Assembly: GCA_000435835.1 (NCBI GenBank)
Contig: FR883414.1
Span: forward strand, 7,291-68,316
DNA length: 61,026 nt
DNA from: Clostridium sp. CAG:221
Lineage (GTDB): Bacteria; Bacillota; Clostridia; Clostridiales; Clostridiaceae
Direction of reading: 5' to 3'
Positions 17,539 to 26,108 of the stretch are shown piece by piece. How positions within the stretch are numbered: position 1 is the stretch's first letter; every line of letters begins with the position of its first letter. The notes under the pieces are model-generated. The model was not told the origin of the DNA. It was given only the letters and a program-made list of their open reading frames with translations, and did no database searches. The translations under genes and the position numbers were made by a program.

Positions 17539-17653
17539 AATTAAGAATTATGAATTAATGTTGAAACTAAAAGAATTTCTAAGAAACATATTTTTTCTAA
17601 ACTCTGTGAGTTTATTCCACAATTCATCATTCATCACTCATAATTCATAATTA
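17539..17653. repeat. Palindromic ATGAATTA repeat between the two T-box terminators
   Basis: Same family: AATTAAGAATTATGAATTAA on the left, AAACTCTGTGAGTTTATTCC and a CATAATTCATAATTAT run on the right. Confidence 0.75.
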
Positions 17654-17732
17654 TAAGGTAACTAAGTATATAAATTTGGGTGGCACCACGAGTCATTTCG
17701 TCCCATACAGGGATAGAAGTGGCTCTTTTTTT
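17654..17732 (+). ncRNA. Second T-box antiterminator/terminator module
   Basis: TTGGGTGGCACCACG (17677-17691) is a canonical T-box sequence. The following terminator pairs GAGTCATTTCGTCCC with GGGATAGAAGTGGCTC and ends in seven T. No separate stem I precedes it, only a repeat and about 25 bp, so the module lacks its own specifier. Confidence 0.78.
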
Positions 17733-17774
17733 AACGCTTAGGAAAGTATAAAATTTTTCAGTATAGGGAATACT
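17727..17774. repeat. Post-terminator repeat, copy 2
   Basis: Matches 6433-6479 from TTTTTTAACGCTTAG to ATAGGGAATACT, with small differences including one extra base. Placed right after the second T-box terminator. Confidence 0.7.
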
Positions 17775-17809
17775 TAAAAAAGTTAAAAAATTAAAAGGTG
17801 GTTTTATTT

Positions 17810-18127
17810 ATGATGGAAGAATTTAAGAAAATATTTTTACTTGGAATAGGAGCAGCATCAATAACTTATGAAAAGTCCATGGAAATAATAAATGATATGG
17901 TAAAGAAGGGAAAGCTTACATTAGAAGAAGGGAAGCAGATAGGTGATGAATTAAGAAAAACTATGAAGGAAAAGGCTTCTATTATAAATGATAATAATAA
18001 AAAATATCTTACAAAGGAAGAAGTACTTAAAATAATTGCAGAATATAATTTCATATCAAGAACTGAATTTGATTTATTAAAAGAAAGGGTAGTTGAACTA
18101 GAAGAGGAAATAAAACGCATAAAGTAA
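17810..18127 (+). CDS. Phasin-like small protein
   Basis: 106 aa from ATG 17810, eight bases after AGGTGG; a GTG 12 bp upstream lies inside that RBS and is rejected. It resembles the phasin family: a short hydrophobic segment (FLLGIGAASITYE), then MVKKGKLTLEEGKQIGDELRK and a C-terminal coiled coil. It is followed 20 bp later by an ABC1-family kinase, a pairing I have seen in other clostridia. No polyhydroxyalkanoate genes are in the window, so granule binding is not implied. Confidence 0.7.
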   Translation: MMEEFKKIFLLGIGAASITYEKSMEIINDMVKKGKLTLEEGKQIGDELRKTMKEKASIINDNNKKYLTKEEVLKIIAEYNFISRTEFDLLKERVVELEEEIKRIK

Positions 18128-18147
18128 ATTTATAGGGGAGGTTTTTT

Positions 18148-19737
18148 ATGGTTTACACTTCTGGAGAAAGAGTTAAAGAAATAGTAAGGATTTTTACTAA
18201 ATATGGATTAAGCTATATTGTAGATAAGAAAAATAAAAAAGATAAAAAATCTCCTGCCAACCTAAGGAAAGCTTTTGAGGAGCTTGGACCTACTTTTATT
18301 AAAATAGGTCAGATATTAAGTACTAGAGCTGATTTAATAGGAGAAGAGTATATTAAAGAATTATCTAAATTACAGGATAGAGCAGCAATTGAGGAATTTT
18401 CAGAATTTGAAGAAATTTTTAGAGATGAATTTTCAAAGGAATTAATAGATAGTTTTCTTTATATAAATAAGGACCCAATTGCATCTGCATCTATAGCACA
18501 AGTATATCTTGGTGTATTAAAAGATGGCCGTGAAGTGGTAATTAAAATTCAAAGACCTAATATTAAGGAAAGAATGTATATAGATTTAGATATACTTATT
18601 GGTTTAAGTGAGAAATATGATCATATTTTTAAGGAATCTGTTGTAAATATAAAGGATACATTAATGGAAATAAGAAAATCTACAGTAAATGAGTTAGATT
18701 TTATCTTAGAAGCAAATAATATTAAAAGATTTAGAAAACTAAACCAAGGAAGTGATTACATATATGCTCCATATATAGTTGATGAATTAAGTGGTGAAAA
18801 AGTATTAACCTTAGAAAATATAAATGGATTTAAAATTAATGATATAAAAGCTATAGATGAATATGGATATGATAGAGATAAGCTTGCAAAGGAATTGGCA
18901 ATTTCTTATTTTAAACAAGTGATGGAGGATGGATTCTTTCATGCGGATCCACATCCAGGTAATATATTAATAAACAATGGAAAGATATGCTTTATAGATT
19001 TTGGAATGATAGGAGAATTATCAAATGAGTTTATTTCTAGATTAAATAATGTAATTATTGGCTTAGTTATTGAAGATATTGATATAGTTGTAGATTTTAT
19101 TTTATATGTTGGAATACAGACAGGAACTGTAAAGAGAGAACAATTATATGAAGACGTTGAATATTTATATAATAAATATTTTACTATTTCTATTAAGAAT
19201 ATAAAACTATCAATAATATTAGAAGAAGTTATGGATGTTGCAAAGAAAAATAATTTAAGGCTTCCCAGTGAGTTTACTATGCTAATTAGGTGTATGATAA
19301 TTTTAGAAGGCATAATAGCAGAACTATCACCAGATGTTAACATTATTTCACTAGTTATTTCTTATGTAAAAGATAATAGTAAAAAATATTTATTTAATAA
19401 TATTAGTAAGGAAGATTTATTTATTAAGGGTTATAAGGTTTCAAAGATACCAGAAAAACTAGTAGAGCTAACTAATACTCTTACTAAAGGTAGGGCAAAA
19501 GTAAATTTAAAAATAGATAATAACAAGTATATGGATGAATTTAACAAGATGATTAATAGATTATCTTTTTCTCTTATAATAGCAGGGATGATTGTAGGTT
19601 CCTCCATAATAATAAACTCAAATCCTGGACCTAAAATTCATGGTATATCCATAATTGGTGTAGTTGGATATATAGTATCAGCTATTTTAGGTTTATGGCT
19701 GTTAATTTCCATAATACGTTCCGGTAGCTTAAAGTAA
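18148..19737 (+). CDS. ABC1/AarF/UbiB-family atypical kinase
   Basis: 529 aa, ATG behind AGGGGAGG. Family motifs: the KxGQ motif in FIKIGQILSTRADL (about residues 51-64), the A-rich loop in ASASIAQVYLG (about 112-122), and catalytic EDGFFHADPHPGNIL plus FIDFGMIGEL (about 267-300). Two hydrophobic segments end the protein (about 465-525), anchoring it in the membrane. UbiB proteins support ubiquinone synthesis elsewhere. Clostridia lack ubiquinone, so the substrate is probably another lipid. Cotranscribed with the phasin-like gene. Confidence 0.88.
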   Translation: MVYTSGERVKEIVRIFTKYGLSYIVDKKNKKDKKSPANLRKAFEELGPTFIKIGQILSTRADLIGEEYIKELSKLQDRAAIEEFSEFEEIFRDEFSKELIDSFLYINKDPIASASIAQVYLGVLKDGREVVIKIQRPNIKERMYIDLDILIGLSEKYDHIFKESVVNIKDTLMEIRKSTVNELDFILEANNIKRFRKLNQGSDYIYAPYIVDELSGEKVLTLENINGFKINDIKAIDEYGYDRDKLAKELAISYFKQVMEDGFFHADPHPGNILINNGKICFIDFGMIGELSNEFISRLNNVIIGLVIEDIDIVVDFILYVGIQTGTVKREQLYEDVEYLYNKYFTISIKNIKLSIILEEVMDVAKKNNLRLPSEFTMLIRCMIILEGIIAELSPDVNIISLVISYVKDNSKKYLFNNISKEDLFIKGYKVSKIPEKLVELTNTLTKGRAKVNLKIDNNKYMDEFNKMINRLSFSLIIAGMIVGSSIIINSNPGPKIHGISIIGVVGYIVSAILGLWLLISIIRSGSLK

Positions 19738-19805
19738 AAAATATTAATAATATATTTATGTACAAGGCAAAATTAGAGAAATGACCATTATTTAATATTA
19801 AGTGA

Positions 19806-19860
19806 AAATATATACCCTGAAAAATAAATAATATTACAAATTTATTTTTGGGGTATATTA
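19806..19860 (+). terminator. Terminator-like hairpin after the kinase gene
   Basis: ATATACCC and GAAAAATAAATA pair with TTTATTTTT and GGGTATAT to form a long hairpin. Directly after it, a 20-bp unit (TTTATGTAATATACTATTA) is tandemly repeated once with one change (19863-19902). Nothing else is seen before the phnD promoter. Confidence 0.6.
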
Positions 19861-19955
19861 CGTTTATGTAATATACTATTATATTTATGCAATATACTAT
19901 TAAAAGCATAAGAAAATATAAAGTGTAAAAAATAGTATAAAAATATCGAAAAAGA

Positions 19956-19964
19956 TGATATAAT
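19956..19964 (+). promoter_or_regulatory. Extended -10 promoter of the phn operon
   Basis: TGATATAAT is a perfect extended -10 element 40 bp before the phnD start. No good -35 is seen. Confidence 0.5.
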
Positions 19965-20004
19965 TCTAAAGAAAAAATAAATCACAAAAGATGGAGGGGA
20001 AAAA

Positions 20005-21015
20005 ATGAAAAAAATATTAGCATTACTTTCAGTTTTTGTACTAAGTATGTCAATGTTTGTTGGATGTGGTTCAAGTAAAGCTACTAATGATGAATTAGTT
20101 GTATACTTTGTTCCATCAAGAAATCCAGAAGAAATTCAAAGTGCTACAGCTCCTTTAGCAGAAATGTTAAAGAATGAATTATCATCATTAGGATTTGATT
20201 TTGAAAAAGTAAGAGTTGAAGTTGGTACAAGCTTTGAAGCAGTTGGAGAAGCTTTAGCTTCAGGAACAGCTCAAGTTGGATTTATACCTGGTGGAACTTA
20301 TGTTTTATACGATGATGGAGTAGATGTTGCGTTAACAGCTACAAGATTTGGATTAAGTCATGATTCAGAATATGCTGCTGATTGGAACACAGCTCCAACA
20401 GAAAATACAGACGAAAAAGTTACTTACTACAGATCATTAATAATAGCTGGTCCAAGTAAAAAAGGACAAGAATTAGCAGCTAAAGTTAATAATGGTGAAG
20501 AGTTAACATTAGAAGATATTCAAAGTGCTACATGGGGAGTTTCATCAAATACAACTTCACCAGCAGGATATATTTATCCAAGCCTTTTATTACAAGATAA
20601 CTTTGGAATATCAATAACTGACCTTCAAAGTAAAGTAGCTTTAGATAACTATGCTACAGCATTATCTCAATTAGCAAGTGGTCAAATTGATATAATGGTA
20701 ACATATGCTGATGCTCGTTTAGATTATGCTGACCAATGGACTTCAGAGTTTGGAAGAACAAATTCTATATGGGATGAAACAAATGTTATTGGTGTAACTG
20801 AAGGTATATACAATGATACAATATCAGTAACTAAAGATCCTTCAATGACACCAGAATTAAAAGAAGCTATTCAAAAAGCGTTCATTAACATAGGTAATAC
20901 TGAAGAAGGACAAAAGATCATCTCTATTTACAGCCACAAAGGTTATGAAATAGCTGATGATGCTAACTATGATGGTGAAAGAGATGCACAAGAATTAATT
21001 AAGTCTATGCAGTAG
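20005..21015 (+). CDS. phnD: Phosphonate-type ABC transporter, substrate-binding lipoprotein
   Basis: 336 aa, ATG behind ATGGAGGGG. Lipoprotein signal with MFVGCGSS lipobox (Cys near residue 21). PhnD-family features: YFVPSRNPEEI after the signal, EVGTSFEAVGEALASGTAQVG with FIPGG, and WGVSSNTTSPAGYIYPSLL near 175. It binds phosphonate or a related phosphorus compound (phosphite is possible) outside the membrane. It is first in phnD-C-E-E. A hairpin between phnD and phnC would leave this protein more abundant than the permease. No C-P lyase genes are in view. Confidence 0.9.
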   Translation: MKKILALLSVFVLSMSMFVGCGSSKATNDELVVYFVPSRNPEEIQSATAPLAEMLKNELSSLGFDFEKVRVEVGTSFEAVGEALASGTAQVGFIPGGTYVLYDDGVDVALTATRFGLSHDSEYAADWNTAPTENTDEKVTYYRSLIIAGPSKKGQELAAKVNNGEELTLEDIQSATWGVSSNTTSPAGYIYPSLLLQDNFGISITDLQSKVALDNYATALSQLASGQIDIMVTYADARLDYADQWTSEFGRTNSIWDETNVIGVTEGIYNDTISVTKDPSMTPELKEAIQKAFINIGNTEEGQKIISIYSHKGYEIADDANYDGERDAQELIKSMQ

Positions 21016-21030
21016 TAATTAAAGATATAA

Positions 21031-21068
21031 AAATGAGTTTATGTTTAACATGGACTCATTTTTTATAT
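21031..21068 (+). terminator. Intercistronic attenuator between phnD and phnC
   Basis: AATGAGT pairs with ACTCATT across a loop of about 16 nt, followed by TTTTTAT. It probably lowers expression of the downstream transporter genes relative to phnD. Confidence 0.6.
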
Positions 21069-21127
21069 AAGGGCAGAATATACAATATATTCATAAAATA
21101 CATAATATTAGAATGTGAGGGACACTC

Positions 21128-21892
21128 GTGATTAAATTTGATAAAGTAAATAAGGTTTATCCCAATGGATTACATGCACTAAAAAATGTATCACTTGAAA
21201 TAAATCAAGGTGAGTTTGTAGCAATAATAGGTTTATCAGGAGCAGGTAAATCTACATTATTAAGAACAATTAACAGAATGCATGACATTAGTGAAGGTTC
21301 ATTAATTGTAAATGGACAAGAGATAAAAAACTTAAAAGGTAAAGATTTAAGAACATTTAGACGTAAAGTAGGAATGGTATTCCAATCATTTAACTTAGTA
21401 ACTAGAACTACTGTAATAAACAATGTATTAACTTCAAGAGTTCCAGATATGCCATTATGGAAATCAATTATAGGATTATATTCTAAAGAAGATAAAATCA
21501 TAGCATTAGAAGCTTTAGATAAAGTAGGTATATTAGATAAGGCGTATGTTAGAGCAGATCAACTTTCAGGTGGGCAACAACAAAGAGTTGCTTTAGCTAG
21601 AACATTAGCACAAAAACCAGAAATAATACTTGCAGATGAGCCAGTTGCAGCTCTTGACCCAATAACTGCAACTCAAGTTATGGATGACTTTAAGAAGATT
21701 AATAAAGAATTAAATATGTCTGTATTAATTAATATTCACCACGTTGATTTAGCATTAAAATATGCTGATAGAGTTATTGGAATAAAAGCAGGAGAAATAG
21801 TATACGACGGAGCAGCTAAAGATGTAACTAATGAAGTATTAAAACAAATATATGGTCGTGAATTAGCTGCTGATGAAGTAATGGGGGCTTAA
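21128..21892 (+). CDS. phnC: Phosphonate-type ABC transporter, ATP-binding protein
   Basis: 254 aa, GTG start behind GAGGGA. Walker A GLSGAGKST (about residues 36-44), signature LSGGQQQRVALAR (about 144-156) and Walker B ILADEPVAALD are intact. The ADEPVAALDP form is typical of PhnC. It energises the two PhnE permeases that follow. The stop is 3 bp from the first phnE start, so translation is coupled. Confidence 0.93.
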   Translation: MIKFDKVNKVYPNGLHALKNVSLEINQGEFVAIIGLSGAGKSTLLRTINRMHDISEGSLIVNGQEIKNLKGKDLRTFRRKVGMVFQSFNLVTRTTVINNVLTSRVPDMPLWKSIIGLYSKEDKIIALEALDKVGILDKAYVRADQLSGGQQQRVALARTLAQKPEIILADEPVAALDPITATQVMDDFKKINKELNMSVLINIHHVDLALKYADRVIGIKAGEIVYDGAAKDVTNEVLKQIYGRELAADEVMGA

Positions 21893-21894
21893 TT

Positions 21895-22719
21895 ATGTTA
21901 GATAAAATAAAAAATATTTTTAAGCCAAAAAAGATTATTTTAAGTGATGGTAGAGAAATTCAACCACCAACTCCAATTGCACCTTTTGTGATATTAGGAT
22001 TAGTTTTAGCAATAATAGTTTCTGCCAATGTAACTGGTTTTAATTTTGAAACAATAATTAGGAGAGGGAATCAATTCTTTGTTATATTAAAAGATATGTT
22101 CCATCCTGATTTTAGTTATGCAAAGGCGGTTATTTCTCCGCTTATAGAAACAATAAAGATTTCTATTTTAGGATCTATGATTGGTAGCTTTGTTGCAATT
22201 CCTTTTGCAATGTTATGTTCAGTTAATATTAATAAATCTAAAATAATATTAAATTTAGTTAGAGTTGTAATGAGTATTACAAGAACATTACCAACATTAA
22301 TAATTGCATTAATAGCAACTTATATATTTGGATTAGGTACTTTTGCTGGAACAGTGGCAATATCTATCTTTACTTTTGGTATAGTTACAAAAATGCTATA
22401 TGAAAAAATTGAAACAGTTGACATGGGACCTTTTGAGGCTATGGAAGCAGTTGGAGCAACAAGAGTAAAAGCTTTTGTTGGAGCAATAATGCCACAAATA
22501 ATGCCATCATATTTATCAATTTGCCTTTATAGTTTAGAGATTAATGTTAGAGCAGCTGCAATCTTAGGATACGTAGGGGCTGGAGGAATAGGTCTTATAT
22601 TAAATGAAAAGATTGGTTGGAGAGAATATGATAAGGTTGGAATGATCCTGCTTATGTTATTCATCACAGTTGTAATTATAGAAAATGTAAGTAAATATAT
22701 AAGAGAAAGGTTGGGGTAA
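21895..22719 (+). CDS. phnE: Phosphonate-type ABC transporter permease 1
   Basis: 274 aa with about six hydrophobic segments. The permease EAA-type loop EAMEAVGATRVKAFVGAIMP (about residues 181-200) marks the contact to the ATPase. The RBS ATGGGGGC overlaps the end of phnC. It pairs with a second, diverged PhnE gene one base downstream, so the transporter is a heterodimer. Confidence 0.92.
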   Translation: MLDKIKNIFKPKKIILSDGREIQPPTPIAPFVILGLVLAIIVSANVTGFNFETIIRRGNQFFVILKDMFHPDFSYAKAVISPLIETIKISILGSMIGSFVAIPFAMLCSVNINKSKIILNLVRVVMSITRTLPTLIIALIATYIFGLGTFAGTVAISIFTFGIVTKMLYEKIETVDMGPFEAMEAVGATRVKAFVGAIMPQIMPSYLSICLYSLEINVRAAAILGYVGAGGIGLILNEKIGWREYDKVGMILLMLFITVVIIENVSKYIRERLG

Positions 22720-22720
22720 T

Positions 22721-23527
22721 ATGGAATTAACAGTTAAAGATCAATTACAAAAAGAACCAAATTTATGGATAAAAAAAGCCCTAACTGTATTATTTGTTTT
22801 AGCAATAGTAGCATGGGCATCTATAGGTATTAACTTCAACGGTGTAAAAGAAAGTGGTATAGATATTGCTAAAAATGTAATATCAGGAATAATACATCCT
22901 GATATGGAAATGCTATTTGATTTTAAAGCTGGAGTTCCAGCATTATTATTAGAAACTGTTTGTATTGCATTAATTGGGACTTTAATAGGAACAATATTAG
23001 CAATACCACTTGCTTTTGTATCAGCAAGTAATTTAATGCCTAAATGGGTAAGTTCTATAGGGTTATTTATTATAGCAGGTCTTAGAACATTCCCAGCCTT
23101 TGTTTATGGGTTAATGTTCATACGTGTAACAGGTCCAGGGGCTTTTGCAGGTGTTCTTACAGTTTCAGTAATATCAATTGGTATGATAGCTAAGTTATTT
23201 ATTGAAGCAATAGAAGATTTAGATACTAAGATATTAGAATCTTTAGATGCTGCAGGATGTAATACTTTTGAAAAAATAAGATATGGTATACTTCCTCAAT
23301 TATTTACTAATTTCATATCAACTGCAATATATAGATTTGAAATTAATATAAAAGATGCATCAGTATTAGGTTTAGTTGGCGCTGGTGGTATAGGTGCACC
23401 ATTAATATTTGCAATGAATGCATTTAACTGGGAAAAAGTTGGAGCTATTCTTTGTGGTTTAATAGTTTTAGTATTAGTGGTAGAAATTTTATCAACTAAA
23501 ATTAGAACTAAGCTTACTAGAGGATAA
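22721..23527 (+). CDS. phnE: Phosphonate-type ABC transporter permease 2
   Basis: 268 aa, ATG just after the stop of permease 1 with GGTTGGGG as RBS. Hydrophobic segments and the ESLDAAGCNTFEKIRYGILP loop (about residues 171-190) match permease 1 and the PhnE family. A terminator follows at 23540. Confidence 0.92.
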   Translation: MELTVKDQLQKEPNLWIKKALTVLFVLAIVAWASIGINFNGVKESGIDIAKNVISGIIHPDMEMLFDFKAGVPALLLETVCIALIGTLIGTILAIPLAFVSASNLMPKWVSSIGLFIIAGLRTFPAFVYGLMFIRVTGPGAFAGVLTVSVISIGMIAKLFIEAIEDLDTKILESLDAAGCNTFEKIRYGILPQLFTNFISTAIYRFEINIKDASVLGLVGAGGIGAPLIFAMNAFNWEKVGAILCGLIVLVLVVEILSTKIRTKLTRG

Positions 23528-23539
23528 ATAATATTTAAT

Positions 23540-23592
23540 AAAAAACTAAAAGAGTTCATCTTATAGATGAATAATCTTTTAGTTTTTTTTGA
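23540..23592 (+). terminator. Terminator of the phn operon
   Basis: AAAACTAAAAGA pairs with TCTTTTAGTTTT, with an inner TTCATC / GATGAA stem, followed by eight T. Confidence 0.87.
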
Positions 23593-23754
23593 TTGATTAA
23601 AGCGATAGAGGTGCATTTTTACTATTTGAATTAACAGATAAATATTTATAATGAAAATAAAAAATAATTTTATTAATAAAAAACGGGTTTAATAGTATAT
23701 AATTATATTACTGGGATTTATATCTAATATATTTTTTTATACAAGGGGAGTATT

Positions 23755-24114
23755 ATGGCAGAAAATAATATTAATGAACATATACATATAGGAAAAGATG
23801 GACAGATATATACTCATGTTCATGAAGAAAATAAAAGTCATACTCATAAACATACACATAAAAATACTAAAGCTATTGTAAATAGATTATCACGTGCAAT
23901 AGGACATTTAGAATGCGTAAAAAGAATGGTTCAAGATGAGAGGGAAGCTAACGAGACATTAATTCAATTAGCGGCAGTAATTTCAGCTTTAAATAATACA
24001 GGAAAACTTATTTTACAAGAATATATTGAGGATTGCATAGTTATTGCTGTGAAATCAGGAGAAGAAAAAGCTATAGAAGATTTAAATAAAGCCATAATTA
24101 AATTTATTAAATAA
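23755..24114 (+). CDS. His-rich DUF156 (CsoR/RcnR/FrmR-family) metal-sensing repressor
   Basis: 119 aa. Residues 40-115 form the all-helical DUF156 fold (NRLSRAIGHLECVKRMVQDE ... AAVISALNNTGKLILQEYIEDC). The copper-sensing Cys-His-Cys set is not kept: the first position is Ala65 and the His position is Tyr90, with Cys94 retained. The N-terminal 36 residues hold eight His. This pattern suits a nickel or cobalt sensor rather than copper. It sits just before a Nik/Opp-type transporter whose promoter has a GC-tract operator. ATG behind AAGGGGAG. Confidence 0.85.
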   Translation: MAENNINEHIHIGKDGQIYTHVHEENKSHTHKHTHKNTKAIVNRLSRAIGHLECVKRMVQDEREANETLIQLAAVISALNNTGKLILQEYIEDCIVIAVKSGEEKAIEDLNKAIIKFIK

Positions 24115-24150
24115 AACTATTACTGGTTTTTCACCAGTAATAGTTTTATT
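24113..24150 (+). terminator. Terminator of the DUF156 repressor gene
   Basis: CTATTACTGG and CCAGTAATAG form a perfect 10-bp stem with a 7-nt loop, followed by TTTTATTTG. Confidence 0.85.
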
Positions 24151-24172
24151 TGTTTTAAAAAAAGCAAAAAAT

Positions 24173-24202
24173 TACCCTAGGGGGAGGGTTGTTAGATATA
24201 AT
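24173..24202 (+). promoter_or_regulatory. GC-tract operator and -10 of the nik-type operon
   Basis: TACCCTAGGGGGAGGGT (24173-24189) is an imperfect palindrome with C and G runs, the form bound by CsoR/RcnR-family repressors. It lies in the spacer just upstream of TATAAT (24197-24202). Confidence 0.65.
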
Positions 24203-24301
24203 TACCATTGATATACTTTATTAAGAAAAGTTGTAAAGGATTAGCATATTGCTAATAAGAATATTAATTTGAGGATTTATAAAAGAAAGGATAGAAAAGC
24301 A

Positions 24302-25246
24302 GTGATAAAGTATATAGGAAAAAGGTTTCTACAGCTTATACCAATTTTATTTGGAATAACATTTATTACTTTTACAATGATGAATACAACAGCTGTAGAT
24401 ACTGTAGATAAACTATTGGAGAATACAGGGAGTGTAGTTTCACAAGAGGTGGAAGAGAGTATGAGAAATGAACTAGGATTAGATAAGCCATTTTTAGTTC
24501 AGTATGGACAGTGGCTATTAGGAATTTTTAAAGGGGATATGGGGAATTCTTACGTTTCAGGTAAGGATGTATTTAGTACTATAATATCAAAATTACCTAA
24601 TACATTTCTTTTGATGGCATCATCTATATTATTAACTGTAATAATATCTATTCCATTGGGCATTATTGCAGCAGTCTTTCAAAATAAATTTATAGATTAT
24701 ATTATAAGAGTTTTAAGTTTTATAGGAAATTCACTTCCAGGATTTTTCTTAGCGTTATTATTAATTCTATTATTTTCTGTAAAGTTAAAATGGTTACCTA
24801 TTATAGCTTCTGCAGGTATTACTAATTTAAAAAATTTAATTATGCCAACATTAACTCTTTCTATAGCAATGATATGTAAATATACTAGGCAAGTAAGAGC
24901 TGTAGTATTAGAGGAGTTAAATAAAGATTATGTTATTGCAGCTTATGCCAGAGGAATAGGATATAAAACTGTTTTATTTAAAAGTGTATTTAGATGTTCA
25001 ATAATGACCATTATTACATTATTAACATTATCTATTGCCTCTCTTCTTGGTGGAACAGCCATAGTTGAAACCATTTTTATGTGGGATGGAGTAGGAAAGT
25101 TAGCAATTGATTCTATTAATATGTATGACTATCCTATGATTCAAGCATACGTTATTTGGATGGCATTTATATATGTTGCAATAAATCTTATATCTGATAT
25201 AGTACATCATTATTTAGATCCTCGTATCAGATTAGGAAAGGAATAG
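24302..25246 (+). CDS. Nickel/peptide-type ABC transporter permease (NikB/OppB-like)
   Basis: 314 aa from GTG 24302, preceded by GAAAGGA; the in-frame TTG 33 bp upstream has no RBS. The protein then starts MIKYIGKRFLQLIPILFGIT, as usual for this family. About six hydrophobic segments are present, and the family loop AAYARGIGYKTVLFKSVFRC (about residues 219-238) contacts the ATPases. First of five genes B-C-A-D-E. The adjacent His-rich DUF156 regulator and short ATPases favour nickel over peptide. Confidence 0.86.
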   Translation: MIKYIGKRFLQLIPILFGITFITFTMMNTTAVDTVDKLLENTGSVVSQEVEESMRNELGLDKPFLVQYGQWLLGIFKGDMGNSYVSGKDVFSTIISKLPNTFLLMASSILLTVIISIPLGIIAAVFQNKFIDYIIRVLSFIGNSLPGFFLALLLILLFSVKLKWLPIIASAGITNLKNLIMPTLTLSIAMICKYTRQVRAVVLEELNKDYVIAAYARGIGYKTVLFKSVFRCSIMTIITLLTLSIASLLGGTAIVETIFMWDGVGKLAIDSINMYDYPMIQAYVIWMAFIYVAINLISDIVHHYLDPRIRLGKE

Positions 25247-25256
25247 AACTGTTAGT

Positions 25257-26069
25257 ATGAATAAAAAGAAGAAAACCAATATGAAACTAATTATTTTTGC
25301 TAGTATATGTGCAATTATATGTGTAATAGCCTTAATTTCAGAGTATATAGTTCCATATGATCCATATGCTCAAGATTTAAATAAGGCACTCCAATCTCCA
25401 TCTTTAGCACATTTTTTTGGAACGGATAGATACGGAAGAGATGTATTTTCAAGGGTGCTAGTTGGAGGAAAAAGTAGTATTTTTTCTACTATTGCATTGA
25501 TATTAATAATTACTATAGTAGGAACTACAATAGGACTATATTGTGGTATATATGGCGGAATTAGAGATGTCGTATTTATGAGAATAGCTGATATGTTTTT
25601 AGCTTTTCCAGGAATGGTATTTGCCATTGCAGTAGCAGCAGTTCTTGGTGGTGGAATGCAAAATGCAGTAATTGCATTAGCTGCAATTAGTTGGCCTAAG
25701 TATGCAAGAATAGCAAGAACTCAAGCAATGAGTTTAAAAAATCAGCCATTTGTTGATGCAGCAAGGCTTAATGGATTAAGTAATGGAAAAATAATAATTA
25801 AACATATTTTACCTAATAGTATAGGGACAATAATTGTAATGGCAGCAGTAGATATTGGAACAATGATGATGGAATTGGCAGCGCTTTCTTTTTTAGGATT
25901 AGGAGCTGTAGCTCCAGCTGCAGAATGGGGAAGTATGATGAATGATGGTAGAAGTATGATTCAAACATCTCCATGGATGATTTTAGCACCTGGAATAGCT
26001 ATTTTTATTACTATAATGTGCTTTAATTTATTAGGTGATACAATTAGAGATTATTTTGATACTAAATAA
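25257..26069 (+). CDS. Nickel/peptide-type ABC transporter permease (NikC/OppC-like)
   Basis: 270 aa, 10 bp after the NikB-like gene. The motif HFFGTDRYGRDVFSRVLVGG (about residues 52-71) is characteristic of OppC/NikC, as is the DAARLNGLSNGKIIIKHILP loop (about 168-187). Six hydrophobic segments. It dimerises with the upstream permease. Confidence 0.88.
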   Translation: MNKKKKTNMKLIIFASICAIICVIALISEYIVPYDPYAQDLNKALQSPSLAHFFGTDRYGRDVFSRVLVGGKSSIFSTIALILIITIVGTTIGLYCGIYGGIRDVVFMRIADMFLAFPGMVFAIAVAAVLGGGMQNAVIALAAISWPKYARIARTQAMSLKNQPFVDAARLNGLSNGKIIIKHILPNSIGTIIVMAAVDIGTMMMELAALSFLGLGAVAPAAEWGSMMNDGRSMIQTSPWMILAPGIAIFITIMCFNLLGDTIRDYFDTK

Positions 26070-26108
26070 ATTTACAATATAAATTTGAAATAAAAGGGAG
26101 AAGATTAA

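Noticed and set aside
17810..18127. Polyhydroxyalkanoate granule system
   Set aside because: Only a phasin-like protein is present; no synthase or depolymerase lies nearby, and such proteins commonly pair with ABC1 kinases.
20005..23527. A full C-P lyase phosphonate degradation operon
   Set aside because: Only the transporter genes are present; no phnG-M gene is in the window.
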